Positions 1 through 7,900 of a stretch of DNA of 64,000 nt are shown here, piece after piece. The DNA comes from Verrucomicrobiota bacterium (GTDB lineage Bacteria > Verrucomicrobiota > Verrucomicrobiia > Chthoniobacterales > Chthoniobacteraceae). Both the position numbers and the translations under genes were made by a program. Location of the stretch: contig VFJQ01000023.1 of the NCBI GenBank assembly GCA_009885995.1, positions 1 to 64,000 on the forward strand, read 5' to 3'. Numbering within the stretch: position 1 is the first letter of the stretch; every line of letters begins with the position of its first letter. The notes below the pieces were generated by a model that saw only the letters and a program-made list of their open reading frames with translations, made no database searches and was not told the DNA's origin.

Positions 1-334
1 AGACAGCCGACGAAGATCACGGTGAAACAAAAAACAGTGTTAACCAACGCACGAATATCAGCAGACCAACCGCAGGGGACAAAACACCCGCCTGACGCGC
101 CGCTCCAACCCGCCGGCCACGGTTCGCAAGCCAGCGAAGCCAGTTACTCAATTACAGTAATGAAGAAATCCTATTTTCCAGTTGCCAAAGAGGGAGCCAT
201 ATCAACGACCCAAGCTCAGCGACTCGCGGAGCTGGCGCGCTGGCTGCGTGGTGGGGGAAAGGTGGCGGCAGGAAGCAGCCAGCGTGACAGCGGAGCGAGT
301 TCGCTGCAGCGCATAGGCGACGGTTGAATTCGCG
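1..334. other. Left-edge region without a convincing gene
   Basis: A 101-codon plus-strand frame runs through here (22-327), but its composition is unlike a protein: it lacks hydrophobic periodicity or any motif, and no ribosome site precedes it. The sequence is less G+C-rich at 20-180 than the flanking genes. It may hold the regulatory or 3' end of a gene outside the window. I see no tRNA, insertion sequence end or clear terminator. Confidence 0.4.
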
Positions 335-637
335 TTAGTTCCATTCGCAGACGAAGGTCACGGTGACGAAGACCAAGTAAACGCTGCTCAGCAGCGCGGC
401 ACCGGTAATCTGTGGCGGTGAAAGACGCGGTGCGTCTAGAAAGCAAAGGACTGCGCCGCAGAGCGCGAAGATGGCACCAAGCCCAAACAAGCCCAAGATG
501 GCAATCGGCAATGTGTAGTTAAATTGGGCTGGCGCACCGAAAGTATCGCTTGGAAGTAGCCAATAGATTGCTGCGGGCATCCACGCCAGAAAGCTAAAGA
601 GAACTGCCTTGCTTGGTTTTGTAGCAGTGTCGTTCAT
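335..637 (-). CDS. Small integral membrane protein, unknown function
   Basis: This is a 100-residue protein with three likely membrane spans: about residues 11-30 (VLFSFLAWMPAAIYWLL), 41-66 (LPIAILGLFGLGAIFALCG) and 78-97 (ALLSSVYLVFVTVTFVCEW). A short polar N-terminus (MNDTATKPSK) precedes the first span. No catalytic or binding motif is visible and I do not recognise the family. The hydrophobic periodicity argues that it is really translated. It stands alone: the next minus-strand gene ends 227 bp away. A single-pass or bitopic accessory role would be a guess. Confidence 0.6.
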   Translation of the reverse strand: MNDTATKPSKAVLFSFLAWMPAAIYWLLPSDTFGAPAQFNYTLPIAILGLFGLGAIFALCGAVLCFLDAPRLSPPQITGAALLSSVYLVFVTVTFVCEWN

Positions 638-864
638 GTGGAGATGTGCGAGTCGCCGAACTCCAATTCGACGACAAATGTCGCAGCAAAAAGCGACAGA
701 GCGGCGGATAAAACGGGTGGCGTCTGAGGCGGTGAGGGGAGAAACGCGACGGCATGGCGGAGAACACGCCAGCGTCTCCCGCCCAAGGCAAGCCGGAACC
801 TTTTCGCACGTTCCCGATCGGCGGTGAGCCTGCCGGCTCGCGGCCGGGTTGAGGGTTCGCGTGC

Positions 865-1677
865 TCAGACCACTTCGATCACGAGCGCGGTGGCGTTGTC
901 GCGGCCGGAGTTTTGCACGGCGGTGTCCACGATGTGTTTCGCGGTCGCGTCGGGCGTGCGGACGAGGTCGTGGAGGGCGTGGTCGAAGAGGCCGTCGATG
1001 ACGCCGTCGGTGCAGAGGAGGAATTTGTCGCCCGGTTCATAGCCGACGGCGCCGACTTGGGGATCGACGAATTGATGCCCGGCGCCGAGCGCTTTTTGCA
1101 GCGCGTTGCGGCCGGGGTGCTCGCGGGCTTCGCGCTCGTTGAGTTTCCCCTGCCGGCGGAGCCAGCCGACGTGAGTGTCGTCGTGGGTGAGCAGTTTCAT
1201 CGCGCCATCGGTGGCGGGGAGGAAGTAGATGCGGCTGTCGCCGATGTGGCCGAAATACATCCAGCCGGGCGTGAACCAGCACAGGCTCAGCGTGGCGCCC
1301 ATGCCGGAGCATTCATCGTAGGTGGCGCCGTAGTGGGTGAGGGTGCGGTGGATTTGCTCGAAGAGCTCGGCGAGCACGTCGCCGAAGCCGGTCTCCATGC
1401 CGAGGGCGGAGCGTCCGTAGGCGAGCGGGAGGAGGCGGGTGATTTTCTCCACGCTCACGCGGCTGGCGAATTCGCCGGCGAGCGCGCCGCCCATGCCGTC
1501 GCTCACGGCGAAGGCGAAGTCGTAGTGGCCGAGCGAGGCTTCGCCGATCTTGCCGAGGTGGTGGACTTCGCGGGCGTCGAATTGCAGGCCGAGGAAGGAG
1601 TCCTCGTTGTTCTTGCGGACTTTGCCGCGGTCGGTCTGGCCGGACCAGCGGAGGCTGTTGGAAGATGCGGGCGTCAT
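865..1677 (-). CDS. PP2C-family serine/threonine protein phosphatase
   Basis: This is a 270-residue metal-dependent Ser/Thr phosphatase of the bacterial PP2C/Stp type. The core motifs appear in order: GQTDRGKVRKNNEDSF near the N-terminus, SDGMGG (metal-binding Asp), GHIGDSRIYF, LCTDGVIDGL and the C-terminal GRDNATALVIEVV. The metal-binding aspartates all appear intact. No membrane segment or sensor domain is attached, so it should be cytoplasmic. The frame stays open upstream to 2130, but that part is only the other-frame shadow of the kinase gene plus a palindromic repeat. The ATG at 1677 gives a normal PP2C start. The adjacent minimal kinase gene is upstream on the same strand, which suggests a phosphorylation/dephosphorylation pair (inference). 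Confidence 0.9.
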   Translation of the reverse strand: MTPASSNSLRWSGQTDRGKVRKNNEDSFLGLQFDAREVHHLGKIGEASLGHYDFAFAVSDGMGGALAGEFASRVSVEKITRLLPLAYGRSALGMETGFGDVLAELFEQIHRTLTHYGATYDECSGMGATLSLCWFTPGWMYFGHIGDSRIYFLPATDGAMKLLTHDDTHVGWLRRQGKLNEREAREHPGRNALQKALGAGHQFVDPQVGAVGYEPGDKFLLCTDGVIDGLFDHALHDLVRTPDATAKHIVDTAVQNSGRDNATALVIEVV

Positions 1678-1698
1678 TTGGCGAGGAGCGCGGGGTTC

Positions 1699-1782
1699 AA
1701 CGCAGAGGCGCAGAGAGCGCAGAGATTCGCAGAGGAAACAAATATTCTCCGCGTTCCTTTGCGACCTCTGCGCCTCTGCGTT
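1699..1782. repeat. Palindromic cgcagaggcgcagag-type repeat
   Basis: A perfect 17-bp inverted repeat (aacgcagaggcgcagag at 1699-1715, its complement at 1766-1782) surrounds a core that repeats gcgcagaga/tcgcagagg words. The element fills most of the 124-bp gap between the kinase and phosphatase genes on the minus strand. It can form a long imperfect hairpin in the transcript. Its low-complexity 'gcagag' word structure resembles dispersed intergenic repeats seen in several bacterial phyla. I have no copy elsewhere in this window for comparison. Confidence 0.75.
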
Positions 1783-1801
1783 AAAAAGAGCCGTCCGAGT
1801 T

Positions 1802-2179
1802 TCACCCGCCGAGGAGGGTCGCGAATTCAAAGTCGATGATGCAGAAGCGGCCGTCGGTCTGGCGATAGGTGACGTTGCGGATTTCGGGGTCGTCGTGGCG
1901 GACGCCGTAGGTTTCCAGCTCGGCGAAGAGCTCCTTGGTGCGGGCTTCGTCGAGGTGCTCGACGCGGGAGCCGCAGTTCGAGGTGACGATCTGAAGCTGC
2001 TCCGGATGCGCCTCCAGGAGGCGCGGGACGAAGGGGCAGGCGCGCTCTTCCAGGAAGCGCAGCACGCGGACCTCGTTGGCAAAGCGTTCATCCGCCTTCG
2101 GGCCGCGGAAAGTCTTGTGGACCCGGCCATCGAAGGAGATGCGGACGGTGGCCCGGAGCGTGTCCTTCACTTGGATCAT
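1802..2179 (-). CDS. Minimal protein-kinase-like phosphotransferase (125 aa)
   Basis: This very short kinase-fold protein still shows the catalytic landmarks. A candidate ATP-binding lysine lies in VHKTFRG (K22) and the partner glutamate in FANEV (E36). A catalytic loop of the HxDxxxxN type is HDDPEIRN (residues 95-102: D97, N102), and the metal-binding DFE is IIDFEF (116-118). This is the layout of RIO/lipopolysaccharide-kinase-like or aminoglycoside-phosphotransferase-like enzymes, but at roughly half their usual length. There is little room for a full C-lobe after DFE. Its substrate is unknown. It lies upstream of, and in line with, a PP2C phosphatase gene, separated by a palindromic repeat, so the two may act on the same target (inference). 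It starts divergently from glnII. Confidence 0.65.
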   Translation of the reverse strand: MIQVKDTLRATVRISFDGRVHKTFRGPKADERFANEVRVLRFLEERACPFVPRLLEAHPEQLQIVTSNCGSRVEHLDEARTKELFAELETYGVRHDDPEIRNVTYRQTDGRFCIIDFEFATLLGG

Positions 2180-2212
2180 GAAGGTCGGAAGATGCCCGCT
2201 TTTACCCCGGCG

Positions 2213-2255
2213 GCAATGGCGCGTGTTCCCGCTTGCGCGGTGGCATCGCCATTGC
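2213..2255. promoter_or_regulatory. 9-bp inverted repeat in the divergent kinase/glnII region
   Basis: The arms gcaatggcg (2213-2221) and cgccattgc (2247-2255) are perfect complements separated by 25 bp. They lie in the 180-bp gap between the divergent kinase gene (start 2179) and glnII (start 2360). The spacing would suit a dimeric operator or a weak hairpin. No regulator is encoded next door and no clear -35/-10 pair is visible, so the function is a guess. Confidence 0.3.
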
Positions 2256-2359
2256 TAAGCCCCGCTCGCGCCGCACTAAAGGCTCAACCTAAGTAAAACC
2301 AACAACCTCAGCGGTCAAAACGGCGCAGACTGCTCAAAAAACGACACCAAAAACAACAC

Positions 2360-3385
2360 ATGGCTAAGTATAAACTCGAATACATCTGGCTCGACGGCTA
2401 TGAGCCGGCCGCGAACCTCCGCGGGAAGACTCAGGTCAAAGACTTCGACGCTTTCCCGACGCTCGAACAACTCCCGATGTGGGGCTTCGACGGAAGCTCG
2501 ACCCGCCAGGCCGAAGGTAAGAGCTCGGACTGCCTGCTCAAGCCCGTGGCTTCCTACCCCGACCCGACCAAGCACAATGGTTTGCTCGTGATGTGCGAAG
2601 TCATGATGCCTGACGGCACGACCCCGCACCCGAGCAACAGCCGCGCGAGCATCCTCGATGACTCGGGCGCGTGGTTCGGTTTCGAGCAGGAGTATTTCCT
2701 CTACAAGGACGGGGTGCCGCTCGGCTTCCCACAGGGTGGTGGCTTCCCGCCGCCGCAGGGCGAATACTACACCGGTGTCGGCTACAAGAACGTCGGCGAC
2801 ATCGCCCGTGAGATCGTGGACACGCACCTCGAGCTTTGCCTCGAGGCCGGCATCAACCACGAAGGCATCAACGCCGAGGTGGCGAAGGGCCAGTGGGAAT
2901 TCCAGATCTTCGGCAAGGGCTCGAAGAAGGCGGCCGACGAAGTCTGGATGGCCCGCTACCTCATGCTCCGGCTTTGCGAAGCCTACGGCGTGGACGTGAA
3001 CTGGCACTGCAAACCGCTCGGCATGGAGGTGGACTGGAACGGTTCCGGCATGCACGCGAACTTCTCGACCGAGTATATGCGCACCGTCGGCGGCAAGGAA
3101 TACTTCGAGGCGCTCATGGCGGCGTTCGACAAATACAAGAACGAGCACATCGCCGTGTATGGCCCGGACAACCACATGCGCCTGACCGGCCTGCACGAGA
3201 CGCAGTCGATCGACAAGTTCAACTACGGCATCGCCAACCGCGGCGCGTCGGTGCGCGTCCCGCACAGCTTCGTGAACAACGGCTACAAGGGCTACCTCGA
3301 AGACCGTCGTCCGAACTCGCAGGGCGACCCCTACAAGATCGCCAGCCGGATCTTGCAGACGATCGCGACCGTCCCGACGAAGTAA
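2360..3385 (+). CDS. glnII: Glutamine synthetase type II (eukaryote-like GSII)
   Basis: This enzyme condenses ammonia and glutamate to glutamine with ATP and is the entry point of ammonium assimilation. The 341-residue length and the motifs WLDGYEPAANLRGK, PMWGFDGSSTRQAEG, GAWFGFEQEYFLY, AGINHEGINAEVAKGQWEFQ and NRGASVRVP identify the short GSII family, not the roughly 470-residue GSI. The GSII family is typical of eukaryotes and scattered in bacteria such as rhizobia and actinomycetes. No Shine-Dalgarno sequence is obvious before the ATG (context aacaacacATG). The gene stands alone, with no nearby glnB or amt. A double-hairpin repeat and a strong hairpin follow the stop. GSII genes are not known to use the GSI adenylylation loop, so control is probably transcriptional (family knowledge). 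Confidence 0.96.
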   Translation: MAKYKLEYIWLDGYEPAANLRGKTQVKDFDAFPTLEQLPMWGFDGSSTRQAEGKSSDCLLKPVASYPDPTKHNGLLVMCEVMMPDGTTPHPSNSRASILDDSGAWFGFEQEYFLYKDGVPLGFPQGGGFPPPQGEYYTGVGYKNVGDIAREIVDTHLELCLEAGINHEGINAEVAKGQWEFQIFGKGSKKAADEVWMARYLMLRLCEAYGVDVNWHCKPLGMEVDWNGSGMHANFSTEYMRTVGGKEYFEALMAAFDKYKNEHIAVYGPDNHMRLTGLHETQSIDKFNYGIANRGASVRVPHSFVNNGYKGYLEDRRPNSQGDPYKIASRILQTIATVPTK

Positions 3386-3390
3386 GGATC

Positions 3391-3447
3391 TGTAGCCGCG
3401 TCCCTCTGGGACGCGCGCGCCGCACGCCGCGGAGCGGCGTGGCTACA
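3391..3447. repeat. Double-hairpin element DH1 (downstream of glnII)
   Basis: The outer stem is tgtagcc (3391-3397) paired with ggctaca (3441-3447). It encloses two perfect hairpins: gcgtccc-tct-gggacgc (3398-3414) and acgccgc-gga-gcggcgt (3424-3440). Both have 7-bp stems and 3-nt loops. The element begins 5 nt after the glnII stop codon. Four other elements in this window share the architecture but not the stem sequences. Confidence 0.85.
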
Positions 3448-3454
3448 TCACTCC

Positions 3455-3487
3455 GAACGCCGCCCTGCCTCGTGCGGGGCGGCGTTC
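3455..3487 (+). terminator. Strong hairpin after glnII, probable terminator
   Basis: Arms gaacgccgccc (3455-3465) and gggcggcgttc (3477-3487) form an 11-bp perfect G+C-rich stem with an 11-nt loop, followed by aatctttt. This fits an intrinsic terminator for glnII, though the U tract is short and imperfect. Confidence 0.6.
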
Positions 3488-3680
3488 AATCTTTTAAGCA
3501 CTTTATCACGCCGTCCGCTCGACCGTTCCGGCACCACGGCTGCTATTACCCCGACCAATCAAATGAACGGCAGCTTAAACACACGAGAGGGCCTGGCGGT
3601 GGACCCGCTCCATGCGGGGACGAAAGCGGATCGGGAGGCTGGCGTTCGATGCTTGGCTAGCGTGGACCGCCCACGCTGAT

Positions 3681-4904
3681 ATGCCCTCCTTCTCCTCTAT
3701 GCACACGCCATCCATCCACGCCCTCATTGCGGCGATCCTGTTCTCCCTCACCTCCGGCGAAGCACCCGCCGCGACGGCCATTTTTCTCGGTGGAGGCGGC
3801 AACTACGGCGGCACGATCGACGCTCCGGACGCCGGTGACCCGAACAACAGCGGGATCGCAACGGTCGTCTTGCTGGATACAGGCAAAGCTACCGCACAGT
3901 TGGTGTGGCAAAGCCTGACCTATCGGTTCAAAGGGAGCTTCGAGCCGGGCGCCACCGCCACCGAGGGCGCGTTGGCGAAGACATTGCGGAAGAAGGGCGT
4001 TGATGGGGTCGAGTTGGTTCTCACGTTCGCCCTCCACACCGACACGCGCACCATCGACGGCACCCTGGCCGAGCGCCCCGTTGGCGGATCGCCCACGCTC
4101 ACGACCACCTTCACCCTCTCCGGCGAAGTGCCCGACCCGGCCCTCAGCGCCCAGCTCGCCCCCGGCATCCGCACCTCCTTCATCGACCCGATTTCCGGCG
4201 GTGCGGGCGCGCCGATCCCCGGCGACGGCTTCTCGGTCATCAGCCTCGGGAGCACGGCGAAACGCTCCGGGCGCTTCGTGGGCCGGCTGCCGGACTTCGA
4301 GGCGGCCTTCAGCGCTGGCTCCCCGCTGCGCAAGGCCACCTACGCGGTGCGCAGCGGCATTTACAAAAGGACCGCGGCTAGACCGCCCGGCGGCCAGCTC
4401 CTCGGACGCGCCACGGTCGGCGACTCCGGGGGAAGTGTCGCGGATATGCTCGCGGAGCTGCGCTGGCACAAGAACCAGAACGCCACCACCACCGCCTACC
4501 CGAACGCCTTCGACAACCGAGTCTTCCTCGACGCCCGCGAGTATCCCTCCGGCCAGCGCCTCGCGCCCATCGGCCTGCAAAACATCCGCAACAACGCCAC
4601 CATCCGCTTCCGCGACGGCAACGTCGGCGCCGACATCAGCGTGCCGTTCACGATGAATTTCCTCGGTGCATTCTTTCAGGCGCCGAATGGGAACAGGATC
4701 AAAGTCTCGATGAATCCGCGCGCCGGACGGTTCAGCGGCACCTTCACCCACCCGGGCACTGGCGAACGCACCAGGTTCGCCGGCGCACTCCAGGCAGCCT
4801 TCGGCGTCGTCCCCGGCGATGGCCGCGGCAGCTTCCTGAGCCGCAACCGCAACGACGCCTCGCAAAGCCGCAGCGGCTCGGTGCGGATCACGGTGAACCA
4901 ATGA
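3681..4904 (+). CDS. Exported protein with unassigned C-terminal domain (shared with the next gene)
   Basis: About 407 residues from the ATG at 3681; an ATG at 3699 (MHTPSIHALIAAILFSL) would also give a signal peptide ending near APAATA. The upstream frame to 3612 is not protein-like. After the signal come a Gly-rich strand (IFLGGGGNYGGTID) and a roughly 300-residue region. Landmarks of that region recur in the C-terminus of the neighbouring 1,641-residue protein: IPGDGFSV, RFVGRLPD, LAELRWHKN, LAPIGLQN, ATIRFRDGN, GRFSGTFTHP and the closing SGSVRITVNQ. No enzyme motif is visible. The repeated short hydrophobic/Gly strands suggest an all-beta exported domain, possibly for surface attachment (inference). 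The stop lies 38 bp before the next start, so the two are probably cotranscribed. Confidence 0.75.
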   Translation: MPSFSSMHTPSIHALIAAILFSLTSGEAPAATAIFLGGGGNYGGTIDAPDAGDPNNSGIATVVLLDTGKATAQLVWQSLTYRFKGSFEPGATATEGALAKTLRKKGVDGVELVLTFALHTDTRTIDGTLAERPVGGSPTLTTTFTLSGEVPDPALSAQLAPGIRTSFIDPISGGAGAPIPGDGFSVISLGSTAKRSGRFVGRLPDFEAAFSAGSPLRKATYAVRSGIYKRTAARPPGGQLLGRATVGDSGGSVADMLAELRWHKNQNATTTAYPNAFDNRVFLDAREYPSGQRLAPIGLQNIRNNATIRFRDGNVGADISVPFTMNFLGAFFQAPNGNRIKVSMNPRAGRFSGTFTHPGTGERTRFAGALQAAFGVVPGDGRGSFLSRNRNDASQSRSGSVRITVNQ

Positions 4905-4942
4905 TCGCTGTCCCCTCACTCGCCACCCTCTCCGACCACCCT

Positions 4943-7900
4943 ATGAACGCCACGCTCCGCGGTGCCCTCGCAGCTTTGCTCGCCGTCCTCAGCCCTCTCG
5001 CGTCCGCCGCGCCGGGAGATGTGGATGCGACCTTCAATCCCAACGCGAACGGCGCCGTTTTCAGCACGGCAGTGCAACCGGACGGGAAGATTGTGATCGG
5101 GGGTGACTTCACTATCGTGGGCGGAGTGGCCCGTAACCGCATCGCGCGGCTCAATGCCGACGGCACCTTGGCCCCGGCCTTCAATCCCAACGCGAACGGC
5201 CGCGTGTCCAGCGCGGCAGTGCAGGCGGATGGGAAGATCGTGATCGGGGGCCAATTCACCACCGTGGGCGGAGTGACGCGCAGGCGCATTGCGCGGCTCA
5301 ATGCCGACGGCACCTTGGACCCGGCATTCAATCCCAACGCGAACAGCGAAGTTTTCAGCACGGCGGTGCAGGCGGATGGGAGGATTCTGATCTGGGGCGC
5401 TTTCAGCACGGTGGGCGGGCAGGCGCGTGCGCACATCACGCGGCTCAATGCCGACGGCACGCTGGACCCGACCTTCAATGCCAATACGACCAGCCACGTT
5501 TACAGCGCGACGGTTCAGACGGATGGGAGGATCGTGATCGGGGGGTTGTTCGGCAATGTGAACGACGTGTCGCGCGCCTACATCGCGCGGCTCAACGCCG
5601 ACGGCACGCTGGACGCAGCCTTCAATCCCAATGTGGGCGTCAGTTTGAGCAACGAAGTTTACAGCACGGCAGTGCAGGCGGATGGGAAGATCGTGATCGG
5701 GGGTGAATTCACCATCGTGGGCGGAGTGACGCGCAACAACTTCGCGCGGCTCAATGCCGACGGCACGCTGGACGCAGCCTTCAATCCCAATGCGAACGGC
5801 ATCGTTTGGAGCACGACAGTGCAGGCGGATGGGAAAATCCTGATTGGCGGCTTGTTCACCACCGTGGGCGGGGTGACGCGCAACCGCATCGCGCGGCTCA
5901 ATGCCGACGGCACGCTGGATCCGGCTTTCAATCCCAATGCGGGCGGCGACGTTTACAGCACGGCGGTGCAGGCGAATGGGAAGATTGTGATCGGGACCAA
6001 CACCAGCATTGTGGGCGGAGTGACGCGCAACGGCATCGCACGGCTGGAGAACGACCCGGCCACGCAGACCCTCACCGTGCTCAGCGCCAACCGCATCCAA
6101 TGGCTGCGCGGCGGTGCTTCGCCGGAGATCGGCCAGGTGACCTTCGAGCTGAGCACGGATGGCGGAGCAAACTGGAGTCCATTAGGTTCAGGCACGCGCA
6201 TTGCGGGCGGCTGGGAGCGCACCGGCTTGAGCTTGCCGTCGAGCGGATTCATCCGCGCCCGCGGTCGAACAGTCTCCGGCATCTATGGTGGCAGCTTCGG
6301 CATCGTCGAGGTGCAGGTCCCGTATCCCACCACCCCGCCGACGGTCTCCACCGGTAGCCCGACGGATGTGACGCCCAGCACGGCTACGCTCAGCGGCACG
6401 GTGAATCCGGGCAGCCTCGCGACCTCGGCATATTTCGAGTATGGGCTCACGGCAGCTTACGGGAATACGACAGCGGTTCAGGACGTCGGCAGTGGGTCGA
6501 GCGTGGTGGCGGTGAGCGAGGCGATCAGCGGCTTGCAGGTCGTGAGCACGTATCATTTCCGCATGGTGGGGACGAATGCGGGCGGGACGGCGTTCGGCGC
6601 GGATCAGACCTTCACCACGGGGGGACGCCCGCCGCTGGCGGTGACGAATGGGGCGAGCAGCGTGACGGCCTCGGGGGCGATGCTGAATGCGACGGTGACG
6701 CCGCGCGACACGGCGACGAGCGTGGTCTTCGAGTGGGGCGCGACGACTAGCTACGGCAATACCACCAGCGTGCAGAATCTCGTGCCTTCCACCACGGCGC
6801 AGGCGGTGGGTGCGGCGCTCTCCGGGCTCTCGCCGCTCACGCTCATCCACTATCGTGTGGTGGCGACGAATGCGGACGGCTCGGCTATCGGTGCGGACGC
6901 CACTTTCACCACACTGCCGCTGGCCCCGGAGGTGAGCGGGCTCGTGGCGGCAAATGTGACGAACACGGGCGCGACGCTCCAGGTGCAGGTGAATCCGAAT
7001 AAAGCGGCGACAACGGGCTATTTCCAATACGGCACCACGACCGGCTACGGCTCGCAGACCGCGGTGCTCGATGCGGGCAGCGGCAGCGTGGCGGGCACGG
7101 TGTCGGTGCTCCTCACGGGGCTCTCGACGAGCAATACCTACCACTACCGCTTCGTCGCCGTGAATGCGGGCGGCACGACGGTGAGTGGCGATGCGACTTT
7201 CTTCACGGTGAACGCCGGGAATTTCGCGCCTGCGGTGGCGACCGGCTCGGCGAGCATGATCGGCACGGATACGGCGACGCTGAATGGGGCGGTGAATCCG
7301 AATGGCGGGGCGACGACGACCTACTTCGAATACGGCACGACGACGGGCTACGGCACCCGCGCGCCAGTGCCGGACTTGGACATCGGCGGCGGCACTTCCG
7401 CGCTCGGCCTCTCGGAGCTCGTGGCCGGCCTGCTGCCGAATACGCTCTACCACTTCCGCATCGTGGCGACGAACTCGCAGGGCACCACCCCGGGGTCCGA
7501 CAGCATCTTCACCACGAAGCCGCTGCCGCCCGTGGCGACGACGAGTGCCGCTACCGGCGTGGGCTTCGCCTCGGCGATGCTCACCGGCACAGTGAATGCG
7601 AACGGCGCGGCGACGAGCGGCTACTTCGAGTGGGGCACGACGACGAGCTACGGGAACCAGACGCCGGGGCAGAATCTCGGCAACGGATCGAGCGCGGGCG
7701 CGGTGTCCGCGGCGATCGGCGGGCTGGCGGCGAATGCGACCTACCACTACCGCCTCGTCGCCACGAATCCCGGCGGCACGAGCCTCGGCGACGACGTGGC
7801 CTTCACCACCACATCGCCGCCGCCCGCGGTGACGACGACCGCGCCTGTGAACGTGACGACGAGCGGCGCGACGCTCCGCGGGACGGTGAATCCAAATGGT

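Noticed and set aside
22..327. 101-codon plus-strand frame at the left edge, or an integron attC-like site around 40-160
   Set aside because: The protein has no features, and I could not pair convincing attC core sites or find an integrase.
5030..6050. CRISPR-like regular repeats
   Set aside because: The period is about 150 bp, and the units are coding delta-60 protein repeats in one open frame.
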